In this document: positions 1 through 6,394 of the stretch, piece by piece
How positions within the stretch are numbered: the stretch's first letter is position 1
Layout of the letters: every line of letters starts with the position of its first letter
Notes under the pieces: model-generated
The model's input: the letters and a program-made list of their open reading frames with translations, nothing else
Database searches by the model: none
What the model was told of the DNA's origin: nothing
Position numbers and translations under genes: made by a program
Assembly (NCBI GenBank): GCA_937141995.1
Contig: CAKZQX010000415.1
Span: 1 to 9,864 of the forward strand
DNA length: 9,864 nucleotides
DNA from: an uncultured Chloroflexaceae bacterium
GTDB lineage: Bacteria; Chloroflexota; Chloroflexia; Chloroflexales; Chloroflexaceae
Direction of reading: 5' to 3'

Positions 1-1065
1 GGTCAGCAGATCGATGGCGAAGCCTACCTGGATCTGGTCTTTGTTCATTCGGGACTGCTCGACTATGAACAGTCCGGGTTGATGGTCAGCCTGAATGAAG
101 AGCCGATTGCCGGCGTGCGGCTCGATGATACCTCGACCCGCCTGGGCAGCACCCGGCTGGCACTGCCGGCCACGGCGTTGCGTCCCGGTAGCAATCTGAT
201 CACAGTCCGGGCGGATCTGCTGCCACGCGCCCTCTGCATTGATCCACGCAGCAGTGGCCTCTGGATGTCCATCCGGCCGGAGTCGTTGCTGCATCTGCCG
301 CTGGTTCCGGCGCAGGACAGCACGCCGGCCGACGTGATCGACCTGAGCTCCTATCCGCAGCCCTTCACCGTGCAGACCAACCTGAGCGACCTGGCCTTTG
401 TGCTGGACCCGGCTGATCCGGCCGGCTGGGAGGTGGCGGCACAGATTGCGTTTGACCTGGGTCCGCAGATGCAGGGAGCGCTGGTTGATCTGGGGGTGGC
501 CTATGCCGATGCAGTCCCGGAACAGATGCGTGCGGAGCGTAATCTGCTAGTGGTCGGACGTCCGACGCGCCTGCCGCTGCTGGATGAACTGGGCAGCGCC
601 CTACCGGCTCCCTTCGCCGCCGGCTCTGCTCTGGCCTCCGCGCCTAATGCACCGATCGTGTATCGGATGGCCGAGGAGGTCAGTGTGGGCTATCTGCAAC
701 TGCTCACCGCACCCTGGAACGACGAGCGCGCGATCCTGACCGTGCTGGGCAGCAGCGATACGGGGTTAGAGTGGGCCGGTGCCGCGCTGACCACACCGGA
801 GTTGCGCAGTAAACTCGCGGGCAACCTGGCCGTTGTGCAGGGGGAGCAGATCGAGAGCAGCGATACCCGCACCCGGGTCACGGCCGAAACCACGCCACCA
901 GAAACCGTAGAGTCGGAGGAGGAAGCGACCGTTGCGCTTGAGCGCCCGGATATCCTTTTGTTCGTGGCTGTGGCAAGTATTGCCCTGGTTGCATTGGGGA
1001 GCCTGGTCTTTGGCGTTGTCTGGTGGCGACGGCGTAGGATGCAACATCAACTTGCCACGGAGTAA
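1..1065 (+). CDS. BcsB-like cellulose/exopolysaccharide synthase accessory subunit (5'-truncated)
   Basis: The frame is open from the first base, so this is the C-terminal 354 residues of a longer protein. It resembles BcsB, the extracytoplasmic subunit that works beside the BcsA glycosyltransferase in making cellulose or related glucans. Visible family-like stretches are NLLVVGRP followed by a leucine/proline-rich LP.PF segment (about residues 180-205), and PWNDERAILTVLGSSDTG then AGNLAVV near residues 235-280, the usual BcsB pattern of a 'can be taken as own result' strand followed by a conserved GN.AV. An acidic linker rich in E and T (about 290-315) leads to one hydrophobic helix (about 318-342) and a cytoplasmic-looking RRRR end, which fits BcsB's single C-terminal membrane anchor. 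The stop lies 4 nt before the next start, so they are probably cotranscribed. The synthase itself and the N-terminal carbohydrate-binding part should lie upstream of the window. The polymer need not be cellulose. Family call fairly sure, substrate unknown. Confidence 0.75.
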   Translation, partial: GQQIDGEAYLDLVFVHSGLLDYEQSGLMVSLNEEPIAGVRLDDTSTRLGSTRLALPATALRPGSNLITVRADLLPRALCIDPRSSGLWMSIRPESLLHLPLVPAQDSTPADVIDLSSYPQPFTVQTNLSDLAFVLDPADPAGWEVAAQIAFDLGPQMQGALVDLGVAYADAVPEQMRAERNLLVVGRPTRLPLLDELGSALPAPFAAGSALASAPNAPIVYRMAEEVSVGYLQLLTAPWNDERAILTVLGSSDTGLEWAGAALTTPELRSKLAGNLAVVQGEQIESSDTRTRVTAETTPPETVESEEEATVALERPDILLFVAVASIALVALGSLVFGVVWWRRRRMQHQLATE

Positions 1066-1069
1066 TCGC

Positions 1070-2557
1070 ATGCAGTCACCTGTGCATCATCATCAGCGCA
1101 AACATTCGTCAGTGCCCGGGTATCGCCGGATTGGACACTGGACTGTCGGGTTGTTCGCTCTCCTGCTGCTGGTCGGCGTGGGGTTGCTGACATCGCGGAG
1201 CAGCGGCAGTACGACCGTCACGGTGCATCCTACCCCGATTGCACTGAGCGCGGCGGAACTGGTTAACCCACTGCGCGGATTCTACCGCTGGTACGGGAGC
1301 GAGCCGATTCCTCAGCCGCGGCCGGCGTATGATCATTATGCGCGGTATGGCTGGCGTGAACTGGAACCTACCAGAGGGCAGTATGACTTCTCGGCCATCG
1401 CGGCGGCGCTGGAGACGGCGGAGGCGGCGGGGGCGAAATTTGCCTTTCGGGTAATGGCCGTCAATGGATTTAGCTCACCGCTGGAAGTTCCCGACTATCT
1501 GATGCAGGAAGTTGGGGGTACAGATTGCACCTACTATGATCAGCAACTCTGGGTGCCGGACTGGGACAGTCCGCAGTTTCTTGAGCGGGCACATGCATTG
1601 GTCACGGCGCTGGGGGAACACTTCGATGGCGACCCACGTCTGGCCTACTACGAAATGGGCATCTATGGGCACTGGGGTGAGTGGCACAATGGTGGTCTCT
1701 GTGCGCCCCCCGCCGGCACAGCAACAAAACAGGCACTGGTAGATATGCAACTGGCCGCGTTTGCCGACACGCGCATCGTGATGAACTCCGGAGCGGAAGA
1801 GGTTGCGGCGTTCGTCTACACGCTGGAACAGTCGCCGCGCATCGGCGTCCGAGTGGACAGCCTGTGTGATCCCTGGTTTGATCAACAGTTTACCGATTCG
1901 CCCGCGAAGCTGGCGCTCATACAGGAGCGCTGGAAGACCGCGCCGATTATTACCGAGTTTATGCACTGGAACCCGTCCGATCCGGCGTTGTGTGTGGAGC
2001 AGGTGCGGCGCTGGCATGTGGCGGCGGTGGCAAACGGCAGTGTTTCCACCTGGGACGACTATACCGCTGAACAGCAGGCGCAACTCATCCGGATCGGGAA
2101 AGAATCCGGCTACCGCTTTGTGCTGGAGCAGTTGACCTACCCGATAGAAATTATGGCAGGGGGGCAATTTGACATAACGAGCAGGTGGTCAAATGTCGGC
2201 ATCACGCCGGCTTATGAGCGCTTTGTTGTCACCTTTGAGTTGCGTCCCCAGGGGCAGGCCAACGTCGCCTGGTTGGGTAGCTCACATCTGGACCTGGAGC
2301 AGTTGCTCCCAACGACGGAACCGGTCAGCATAACCGATCAGTTGCGCGTATCCTACCGGCTCAAGCCCGGCGTGTATGACCTGAGCCTGGTTGTGCGTGA
2401 TCCGTCCGGGTATCGTGCGCCGCTCAATCTGGCAATTACGGGCCGGACGGATACCGGGCGCTATCCGCTGGGTACGCTGACGGTGCAGCCTGGCCCACCC
2501 TGGCATGATCTGTTTTTACCCGTGATCATTGGGTCATCACACCGGACCAGACCCTGA
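1070..2557 (+). CDS. Membrane-anchored glycoside-hydrolase-like DUF4874/DUF4832 family protein
   Basis: This 495-residue protein starts at ATG 1070. GGAG at 1059-1062 sits 7 nt upstream, and a longer reading of the frame would run back inside the previous gene. A basic N-terminus (to R20) and one hydrophobic helix (about 24-41) suggest a signal anchor, placing the rest outside the cell. N66-PLRGFYRW matches the N-terminal NP.RGFY signature of DUF4874, a TIM-barrel-like glycosidase fold. YYEMGIYGHWGEWH (E195, E204) and ITEFMHWNP (E296) are the best candidates for the paired carboxylates of clan-A-type glycosidases. RWSNVGITPAY (from R372) begins the DUF4832-like beta-sandwich. The C-terminus carries LFLPVI (481-486), a tail style I associate with Chloroflexota secreted proteins. 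The gene sits directly behind the BcsB-like gene, so a role in trimming or binding the exported polysaccharide is inferred. Activity is unproven for these DUF families, and a purely structural role is possible. Confidence 0.72.
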   Translation: MQSPVHHHQRKHSSVPGYRRIGHWTVGLFALLLLVGVGLLTSRSSGSTTVTVHPTPIALSAAELVNPLRGFYRWYGSEPIPQPRPAYDHYARYGWRELEPTRGQYDFSAIAAALETAEAAGAKFAFRVMAVNGFSSPLEVPDYLMQEVGGTDCTYYDQQLWVPDWDSPQFLERAHALVTALGEHFDGDPRLAYYEMGIYGHWGEWHNGGLCAPPAGTATKQALVDMQLAAFADTRIVMNSGAEEVAAFVYTLEQSPRIGVRVDSLCDPWFDQQFTDSPAKLALIQERWKTAPIITEFMHWNPSDPALCVEQVRRWHVAAVANGSVSTWDDYTAEQQAQLIRIGKESGYRFVLEQLTYPIEIMAGGQFDITSRWSNVGITPAYERFVVTFELRPQGQANVAWLGSSHLDLEQLLPTTEPVSITDQLRVSYRLKPGVYDLSLVVRDPSGYRAPLNLAITGRTDTGRYPLGTLTVQPGPPWHDLFLPVIIGSSHRTRP

Positions 2558-2586
2558 GCCGGGTACTGGTGTTTTGAAATAGTAGC

Positions 2587-2592
2587 AAGGAG
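2587..2592 (+). promoter_or_regulatory. Shine-Dalgarno AAGGAG for the small secreted protein
   Basis: AAGGAG lies 7 nt before ATG 2600. It fixes the start of the 159-residue secreted protein and supports it as a real gene despite its unusual composition. Confidence 0.75.
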
Positions 2593-2599
2593 TATCATT

Positions 2600-3079
2600 A
2601 TGAAACGCATTCTGACGTCCGCTCTTGTCCTGACTCTTGCCATTCTCACCGTGGCTCTGGCCGTTTCCGTTGCCGCGAAACCCAACCGACCTCCTACGAA
2701 AAAGCCGCCCCATGCGCGGGTCACCTGGAGTGTTCCACGCATCGAGCAGACGCTTGCGCCGGGTACGACTATACGGTTGCAGGTCACCATGGTGAGTAGT
2801 GCTGATCTGAGCGATGTAACTCTGCGCGTGCCCGGCGGCCTGGGGCGTGTGCTCACCGTCGAGCCGACAAGCATTGCCAGTGTGAAGGCGGGTGTTGTCA
2901 CGCCTGTCACCCTCACGGTCAGCATGCCGCTTGCGCGTGCCCACAGCCAGGGGGGTGTCGTCCAGGTCCGCGCCGGAAACCCGGCTGTACCGTCGCCGCT
3001 GAAGGTGAAGATACGTGTGCCGGGTACGGAGAATGAAGCCGACAATGACGTTGAGGAAGATGACGCAGATGATGACTGA
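2600..3079 (+). CDS. Small secreted Ig-like protein with an acidic C-terminal tail
   Basis: The 159-residue product is not recognised as a named family. MKR plus a long hydrophobic core (residues 4-25) form a Sec signal peptide, with VAA before K27 as a plausible cleavage site. A short proline/lysine-rich stretch (27-38) follows. Residues about 40-140 alternate hydrophobic and polar residues in strands such as TIRLQVTMVS, VTLRVPGG, VTLTVSM and LKVKIRVPG, as in an Ig-like or CARDB-type beta-sandwich. The last 17 residues are mostly D and E, with no membrane anchor or LPxTG sorting signal. There are no cysteines. It is the last gene of the + strand group, 42 nt after the glycosidase-like gene and with its own good SD, so an extracellular role with the exported polysaccharide is possible. 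The acidic tail might bind Ca2+ or basic partners; that is speculation. Confidence 0.7.
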   Translation: MKRILTSALVLTLAILTVALAVSVAAKPNRPPTKKPPHARVTWSVPRIEQTLAPGTTIRLQVTMVSSADLSDVTLRVPGGLGRVLTVEPTSIASVKAGVVTPVTLTVSMPLARAHSQGGVVQVRAGNPAVPSPLKVKIRVPGTENEADNDVEEDDADDD

Positions 3080-3221
3080 TCTCCGGAACCGACATGCGTG
3101 ATACGGCGGCGGTTCAAGCCGGCTCCTTATGCCGCTTACCATAACCGGACTATGGTATCATGATCCGGTATACTCCTGGATACAGCTTAATTTGAATTTT
3201 TAATCCAGACATCACTGGACC

Positions 3222-3306
3222 GGAGTCCCGGCTTCAGCCGGATCAGGCGTTCCTGGCAGTATGCCGCTGTCCCGGCAGACATTCGACCGGCTGAAGCCGG
3301 GACTCC
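3222..3306. repeat. REP-like inverted pair 1 (BIME-like)
   Basis: The unit GGAGTCCCGGCTTCAGCCGG occurs at 3222-3241 on + and as its exact reverse complement at 3287-3306, separated by 45 nt. Each unit contains its own palindrome (CCGGC-TTCA-GCCGG) behind a GGAG head, the structure known for REP sequences mobilised by RAYT (TnpA-REP) proteins, whose heads are GGAG or GTAG. Two units facing each other resemble a BIME. Sequence flanking the four local copies differs, so 20 bp is the actual repeated unit. No RAYT gene is in the window. Confidence 0.75.
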
Positions 3307-3334
3307 CGGATGGCATATCCGGAGTATTTTCTAA

Positions 3335-3507
3335 GAGCCTGTCTGAAACGGGTTGGTCATGGGGCTACGGCCCCGGAGCGGGAGTCCCGGCTTCAGCCGG
3401 TTCCGGCCACACACCGGCTGAAGCCGGGACTCCTGGGGCGCTGTCCGGTGTCTCAGAGCACCCAGCATGCCGTGTGACCGACGCGAATCATCTTTTCAGA
3501 CAGTCTC
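3335..3507. mobile_element. Possible 173-bp MITE (IS5-like ends)
   Basis: The left end GAGCCTGTCTGAAA (3335-3348) and the reverse complement of the right end, GAGACTGTCTGAAA (3494-3507), match at 13 of 14 positions. Both ends are flanked outside by TAA (3332-3334 and 3508-3510), which reads as a 3-bp target duplication. Ends starting GAG.CTGTCTGAAA and short T.A duplications recall some IS5-family groups, though I cannot name a parent element. It is too short for a transposase, so it would be non-autonomous. A chance match is possible because the repeats end after 14 bp and the target duplication is only 3 bp. Confidence 0.5.
3381..3433. repeat. REP-like inverted pair 2 (BIME-like)
   Basis: This is the same 20-bp unit as in 3222-3306, here at 3381-3400 on + and in exact reverse complement at 3414-3433, with a 13-nt loop. 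The four copies are identical over 20 bp while the spacers are unrelated, which points to separate mobilisation of the unit and not duplication of a longer block. In RNA the pair would form a very stable 20-bp stem. There is no T-run, so it is not a typical intrinsic terminator. The pair lies inside the possible MITE 3335-3507. Confidence 0.75.
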
Positions 3508-3512
3508 TAAAA

Positions 3513-3554
3513 GTTCATCAGGCGGTTCCAGGCCGGCGCAATCGCCTGATGAAC
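3513..3554. repeat. Perfect 12-bp inverted repeat with 18-nt loop
   Basis: GTTCATCAGGCG (3513-3524) and CGCCTGATGAAC (3543-3554) are exact reverse complements around an 18-nt GC-rich loop. It begins 2 nt after the right TAA of the possible MITE. No T-run follows on either strand, so it is not an intrinsic terminator. It could be a second small palindromic repeat or a transcript-end stabiliser for the - strand operon. Function unknown. Confidence 0.6.
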
Positions 3555-3618
3555 GATGAAGACATACTGCGCGGTGTGATGTGCGCCGGAAGAACGGTGC
3601 ATCGCATGCATCCTACTA

Positions 3619-3659
3619 CTGCCAGGACAGGCAGCGGACGCGCAGAAGCGCGTCCCTAC
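3619..3659 (-). repeat. GTAG-headed REP-like double hairpin
   Basis: Read on the - strand, GTAG (3656-3659) is followed directly by GGACGCGC-TTCT-GCGCGTCC (3636-3655), a perfect 8-bp stem with a 4-nt loop, then by CTGCC..GGCAG (3619-3634), a second 5-bp stem. A GTAG head plus palindrome is the other known REP format, so two REP families may share this gap. It starts 10 nt downstream of the stop of the CHAD gene and may protect or end that transcript. Only one copy is present in the window, so the repeat status rests on structure. Confidence 0.5.
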
Positions 3660-3668
3660 CGGAAGTAC

Positions 3669-4610
3669 TTACACCCCGACCGTGTTTGCATGCACGGTGG
3701 GTTGCTCCATTTCGGCGGTCCAGGCGCGGTAGTAGTGTTGGATGCGGGTGGCAAAGCCTTTGTTGGGCCGCTCGGCGAAGATGCGCCGGCCGAGGGTAGC
3801 GGCCTCGGTGCGCAGTTCGGTCTGTCGCTGCGCAATCAATCCTTGCAGCGCATGGGTTGCATCCCCACCATTTACATTATTCTCCTCGGTCAGCAGCGTC
3901 TCGCGGAAGATGGCCAGATCGTGGTCATCACCCAGCAGATCCCCGAGATGATCAAGTTCATCCTCATAGCTCTTCATCACATCCGGCCACACGTTCCGCA
4001 GCAACCGCACATGGTACCAGTGGTCCTTTACGCGTTTGCGCCAGTCGTGAAAATGCTCAACGGTCGGTTCGGCATAGGCCAGGGCAAACGCATCGCGTCC
4101 CTGGCGATAGATGCGCGTCAGCCCGGGGCGAACGGCTTTGAAACTACTGCGCTTGAGCGGCCATGTCTCAACCTGGTTTCGTCCGATGTGCAGCATCTCT
4201 AGTGTCTCGGCGATGCGCTGGTCAATGTCAATGGTAGCAACAGTGGCTTCGCGGTGGCGCACCAGATCGGCGCGCAATGCGCCGAAGCGTTCCGGCTTGA
4301 GGGCATCGCCAAACACGTCGCGCATCTGATCGAGCGTCTCAATCCGCGCCTCGGCGTCGCGCAGTTCGGACAGCTTGCGCCCCGCGTCGCGGAAGCGGGT
4401 ATTCTCAGTTTTGTACATCTTCCCCAGTTCGCCGCGCATCAGCCGCAGCACAGCCCGCACCTTCTTCAGGCTCTTGCGCGCCTCGTGAATGCTTTCGTGC
4501 TTGTCCTGTTCAGCATTGCTCAACGCGCCAATTGCCTGATCCAGTTGTTCATAAACGATGCGGGTCATGCCCGCCGGTAGGGTTTCGTCGGTTTGTAGTC
4601 GGTATGACAT
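3669..4610 (-). CDS. CHAD-domain protein
   Basis: This 313-residue soluble protein is made almost wholly of charged helices. CHAD domains (conserved histidine alpha-helical domain) bind inorganic polyphosphate through a basic surface and often sit with CYTH or phosphate genes. H42-EARKSLKKVR52 is the first diagnostic histidine/basic motif and H188-DWRKRVKDHWYHVRLL the second. LGDLLGDDHDL further on matches the usual CHAD helix. The domain spans nearly the whole chain, with no CYTH domain, signal peptide or membrane helix, so it should be cytosolic. I chose ATG 4610 because CTCCTT at 4620-4625 (AAGGAG on this strand) lies 9 nt upstream; an upstream TTG at 4628 would place the SD inside the gene. 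It follows the molybdoenzyme gene by 51 nt, so it is probably the last gene of that operon. Family call firm; the reason for pairing with a redox enzyme is unknown. Confidence 0.88.
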   Translation of the reverse strand: MSYRLQTDETLPAGMTRIVYEQLDQAIGALSNAEQDKHESIHEARKSLKKVRAVLRLMRGELGKMYKTENTRFRDAGRKLSELRDAEARIETLDQMRDVFGDALKPERFGALRADLVRHREATVATIDIDQRIAETLEMLHIGRNQVETWPLKRSSFKAVRPGLTRIYRQGRDAFALAYAEPTVEHFHDWRKRVKDHWYHVRLLRNVWPDVMKSYEDELDHLGDLLGDDHDLAIFRETLLTEENNVNGGDATHALQGLIAQRQTELRTEAATLGRRIFAERPNKGFATRIQHYYRAWTAEMEQPTVHANTVGV

Positions 4611-4619
4611 TCGGAATAA

Positions 4620-4625
4620 CTCCTT
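4620..4625 (-). promoter_or_regulatory. Shine-Dalgarno fixing the CHAD start
   Basis: AAGGAG on the - strand, 9 nt before ATG 4610. It decides between this ATG and the TTG at 4628. Confidence 0.7.
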
Positions 4626-4632
4626 CAAAGCG

Positions 4633-4658
4633 GGGCACGCTGATAATCCGGTGTGCCC
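4633..4658 (-). other. Small inverted repeat between the molybdoenzyme and CHAD genes
   Basis: GGGCAC (4633-4638) and GTGCCC (4653-4658) are exact reverse complements with a 14-nt loop, a few bases after the molybdoenzyme stop. No T-run follows on the - strand. It could be a weak attenuator or RNA-processing site that lowers expression of the CHAD gene relative to upstream genes. The stem is short, so chance is possible. Confidence 0.3.
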
Positions 4659-4661
4659 TAC

Positions 4662-6284
4662 CTACAATGTTGCTTGTTCGTTATGGATGCCTGTGGCGCC
4701 ATCGGGGCGCGGAGGGCTCTCTTCAGTAATTTGCAGGGTGCCGTCGCCATCGTAGGCGCGTACCGCGAAGGTATGCCGGCCCTCGGCGAAGGGCCACGCG
4801 TAGCGCCAGATCACCCAGGTAGTCCCGGATAGCGGCGGGCGTAACTGCGCTTCTTCCCAGGGACCGTCATCAACCTGCACCTCGACCTTGGAGATGCCGC
4901 GCGCGCCGGAGTAGGCAATCCCGCCGACCGGCACCAGCCGTCGGTCGCCCTGCTCGATCAGCGTATCTACCGCCACGGTGTCGATCACCGAGGTCATCTT
5001 CACCTGCGCTTCGCGTGACCAGCCCCGCTCGACCCAGTAGCCGGGGGTGTACTCGCTGCTTACTTCTACACCGGTAATCCACTTGGGCTGCTTCATGCCA
5101 TACACATCCGGGATCCAGATGCGCAGCGGGAAGCCATGATCGACCGGCAGCAGGTTGCCGTCCCAGGCATAGCAAAACATAATCCGCTCATCGGCATTGA
5201 TCAGATCCAGATCAACCGTCTCGTAGTAGCCGTCGCCGCTGGTGATGTGCAGGTATTGCGCGCCCGCCTGCACGCCGGCATCGGCCAGCACGCGCTGCAC
5301 GCTCACGCCGGTCCAGTAGGTCGTGCTGATCAGGCCGGTCGGGATACGCCCGGAGATGCAGCGCAGGGTGACATACTGGTTCATCGGTTCATAGTTGTTC
5401 TGCAGATCTTCCAGCGACAGTTGCAGCGGATTATCCACCATGCCGGTAATCGGCAACGTCCAGGTCGAACCGTCGATCACGGTTGGCTCGGCGCGAATAA
5501 AGACCTTGTAGTGATCTTTGAGCGGCGTATACTCCGGGCGAGTGCCGGGCACCGGCATCACCTCGGCATCGGCGTTGGGAAAGGGGCGCGGATCGGCTGC
5601 GACTCCTGTATGCCCCATCTCCTCGGTGGCTGCGGCCCGGCGGCGCTGTTCGTTTCGCGCCAGCACTGCGCCCAGGCCGGTGCTTGCTACAGTGATCGTT
5701 GCCGTACTCGCCCCCAGCCGGATCAGGAAGCGGCGGCGATCCAGGTGTTCAACAGCACGCTCCGCCGTGGCGGGTTGCTCGCCGGCGGGCAGCAGGTGCG
5801 CGGCGGACCAGCTTTCCGCCAGACCCCAGCCCAGAAAGATTACCACCAGCCAGAGCAGGCTGACCAGTGGATTGCCGATATTCTGGCTGAGCGCAATCGT
5901 GATGCCAATCAGCGGCAAGCCAAAGAGTGCCCCCAGCACCAGCCCGGTTGTCCGGTCGGGTGGGAGCTTGCGGCGGCCCACCAGGGCGAAAAACAGCGCG
6001 CTGATAACCACGCCGAGGATTAAAAACTGGATCACCGCAATCACCTGCTCGGCGAGTTTGGCGTTGTCGGTGACACTGATCCCCAACAGCCGGAACAGCG
6101 TGATCATTGTATCAATGCCAAAAGTGACGACCGGGCCGGGCAAGACCCGTGTTACCCAGTCGAACAGGAGAAATGGGACAAACGGCAGACCTGCCAGTTG
6201 ATCTGCCAGATACATTATGCTCATCAACAGAACTGTGAATAGCACACCGATCAGTGCGCCGGTTCCGGGGCGAGCGGTTCGCAT
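4662..6284 (-). CDS. Membrane-anchored molybdopterin oxidoreductase (sulfite oxidase superfamily)
   Basis: The 540-residue protein joins a membrane domain to a Moco domain. Hydrophobic helices lie at about 9-29, 80-103, 113-133 and 138-157, with a less clear one near 51-69. D182-RRRFLI188 then a hydrophobic stretch (189-208) matches a twin-arginine signal. Residues about 255-415 are the Moco-binding domain: C309 in LRCISG is the expected Mo thiolate ligand, LISTTYWTGV follows as in relatives, DHGFPLR (382-388) and MKQPKWITGVEV (397-408) are family signatures. Residues about 425-525 fit the Ig-like Mo-co dimerisation domain. No haem or Fe-S motif is seen. The catalytic part should lie outside the membrane. 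ATG 6284 is chosen for AAGGAG 6 nt upstream (6291-6296); the frame stays open to 6596 without coding character. The substrate cannot be told from sequence: sulfite, methionine sulfoxide or another small oxo-acceptor are options. CHAD follows by 51 nt, the SPW gene precedes by 110 nt. Confidence 0.85.
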   Translation of the reverse strand: MRTARPGTGALIGVLFTVLLMSIMYLADQLAGLPFVPFLLFDWVTRVLPGPVVTFGIDTMITLFRLLGISVTDNAKLAEQVIAVIQFLILGVVISALFFALVGRRKLPPDRTTGLVLGALFGLPLIGITIALSQNIGNPLVSLLWLVVIFLGWGLAESWSAAHLLPAGEQPATAERAVEHLDRRRFLIRLGASTATITVASTGLGAVLARNEQRRRAAATEEMGHTGVAADPRPFPNADAEVMPVPGTRPEYTPLKDHYKVFIRAEPTVIDGSTWTLPITGMVDNPLQLSLEDLQNNYEPMNQYVTLRCISGRIPTGLISTTYWTGVSVQRVLADAGVQAGAQYLHITSGDGYYETVDLDLINADERIMFCYAWDGNLLPVDHGFPLRIWIPDVYGMKQPKWITGVEVSSEYTPGYWVERGWSREAQVKMTSVIDTVAVDTLIEQGDRRLVPVGGIAYSGARGISKVEVQVDDGPWEEAQLRPPLSGTTWVIWRYAWPFAEGRHTFAVRAYDGDGTLQITEESPPRPDGATGIHNEQATL

Positions 6285-6290
6285 AGGCGG

Positions 6291-6296
6291 CTCCTT
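6291..6296 (-). promoter_or_regulatory. Shine-Dalgarno fixing the molybdoenzyme start
   Basis: AAGGAG on the - strand with 6 nt before ATG 6284. It rules out a longer N-terminus from the open frame that reaches 6596 and overlaps the SPW gene. I see no convincing separate promoter in the 110-nt gap 6285-6394. Confidence 0.7.
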
Positions 6297-6394
6297 CAGA
6301 TCCGGTGAAAATAGGGTTGGTTGTATTGTCTCATGAAAACGGTCAGTGTTACAAACTTCGCCAGATCTGGGAGCGCAATGCGGCATTATTTCCG

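Larger units (their letters stand above)
3080..3668. other. Gene-free repeat zone between convergent genes
   Basis: I find no credible gene in these 589 bases. The first part (3080-3220) holds a weak 7-bp hairpin (TACCATA 3137-3143 / TATGGTA 3151-3157) and an AT-rich patch near 3184-3204, neither a convincing intrinsic terminator. The rest holds two inverted pairs of a 20-bp unit, a possible MITE, a 12-bp inverted repeat and a GTAG-headed hairpin, listed separately. The + strand operon ends at 3079 and the - strand operon ends at 3669, so insertions here would not break a gene, which is the usual location for such repeats. A frame open through 3261-4202 is an artefact of the repeats and the opposite-strand CHAD gene. 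Confidence 0.8.

Noticed and set aside
932..1069. Earlier start for the DUF4874/DUF4832 protein
   Set aside because: It lies within the BcsB-like coding region in another frame; ATG 1070 has an SD and a clean signal anchor.
1475..2167. 230-codon - strand open frame inside the DUF4874/DUF4832 gene
   Set aside because: Antisense shadow of a well-supported gene, with no family resemblance or SD.
2461..3142. Two - strand open frames of about 200 codons opposite the small secreted protein
   Set aside because: The + strand frame has a proper signal peptide and SD; the opposite frames are serine/arginine-rich shadows.
3137..3157. Terminator for the + strand operon
   Set aside because: The 7-bp hairpin is AT-rich and has no following T-run, so it does not qualify as an intrinsic terminator.
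3222..3433. CRISPR array
   Set aside because: The repeats alternate in orientation, spacers differ widely in length (13-74 nt), and no cas genes are nearby.
3261..4202. Long + strand open frame across the repeat zone and CHAD gene
   Set aside because: It runs through the palindromic repeats and then antisense to a clear CHAD-domain gene, has no SD, and gives a low-complexity product without domain features.
5136..6201. + strand open frames inside the molybdoenzyme gene
   Set aside because: Antisense to a gene with clear Moco signatures; products are His/Gln/Arg-rich shadows typical of GC-rich coding DNA.
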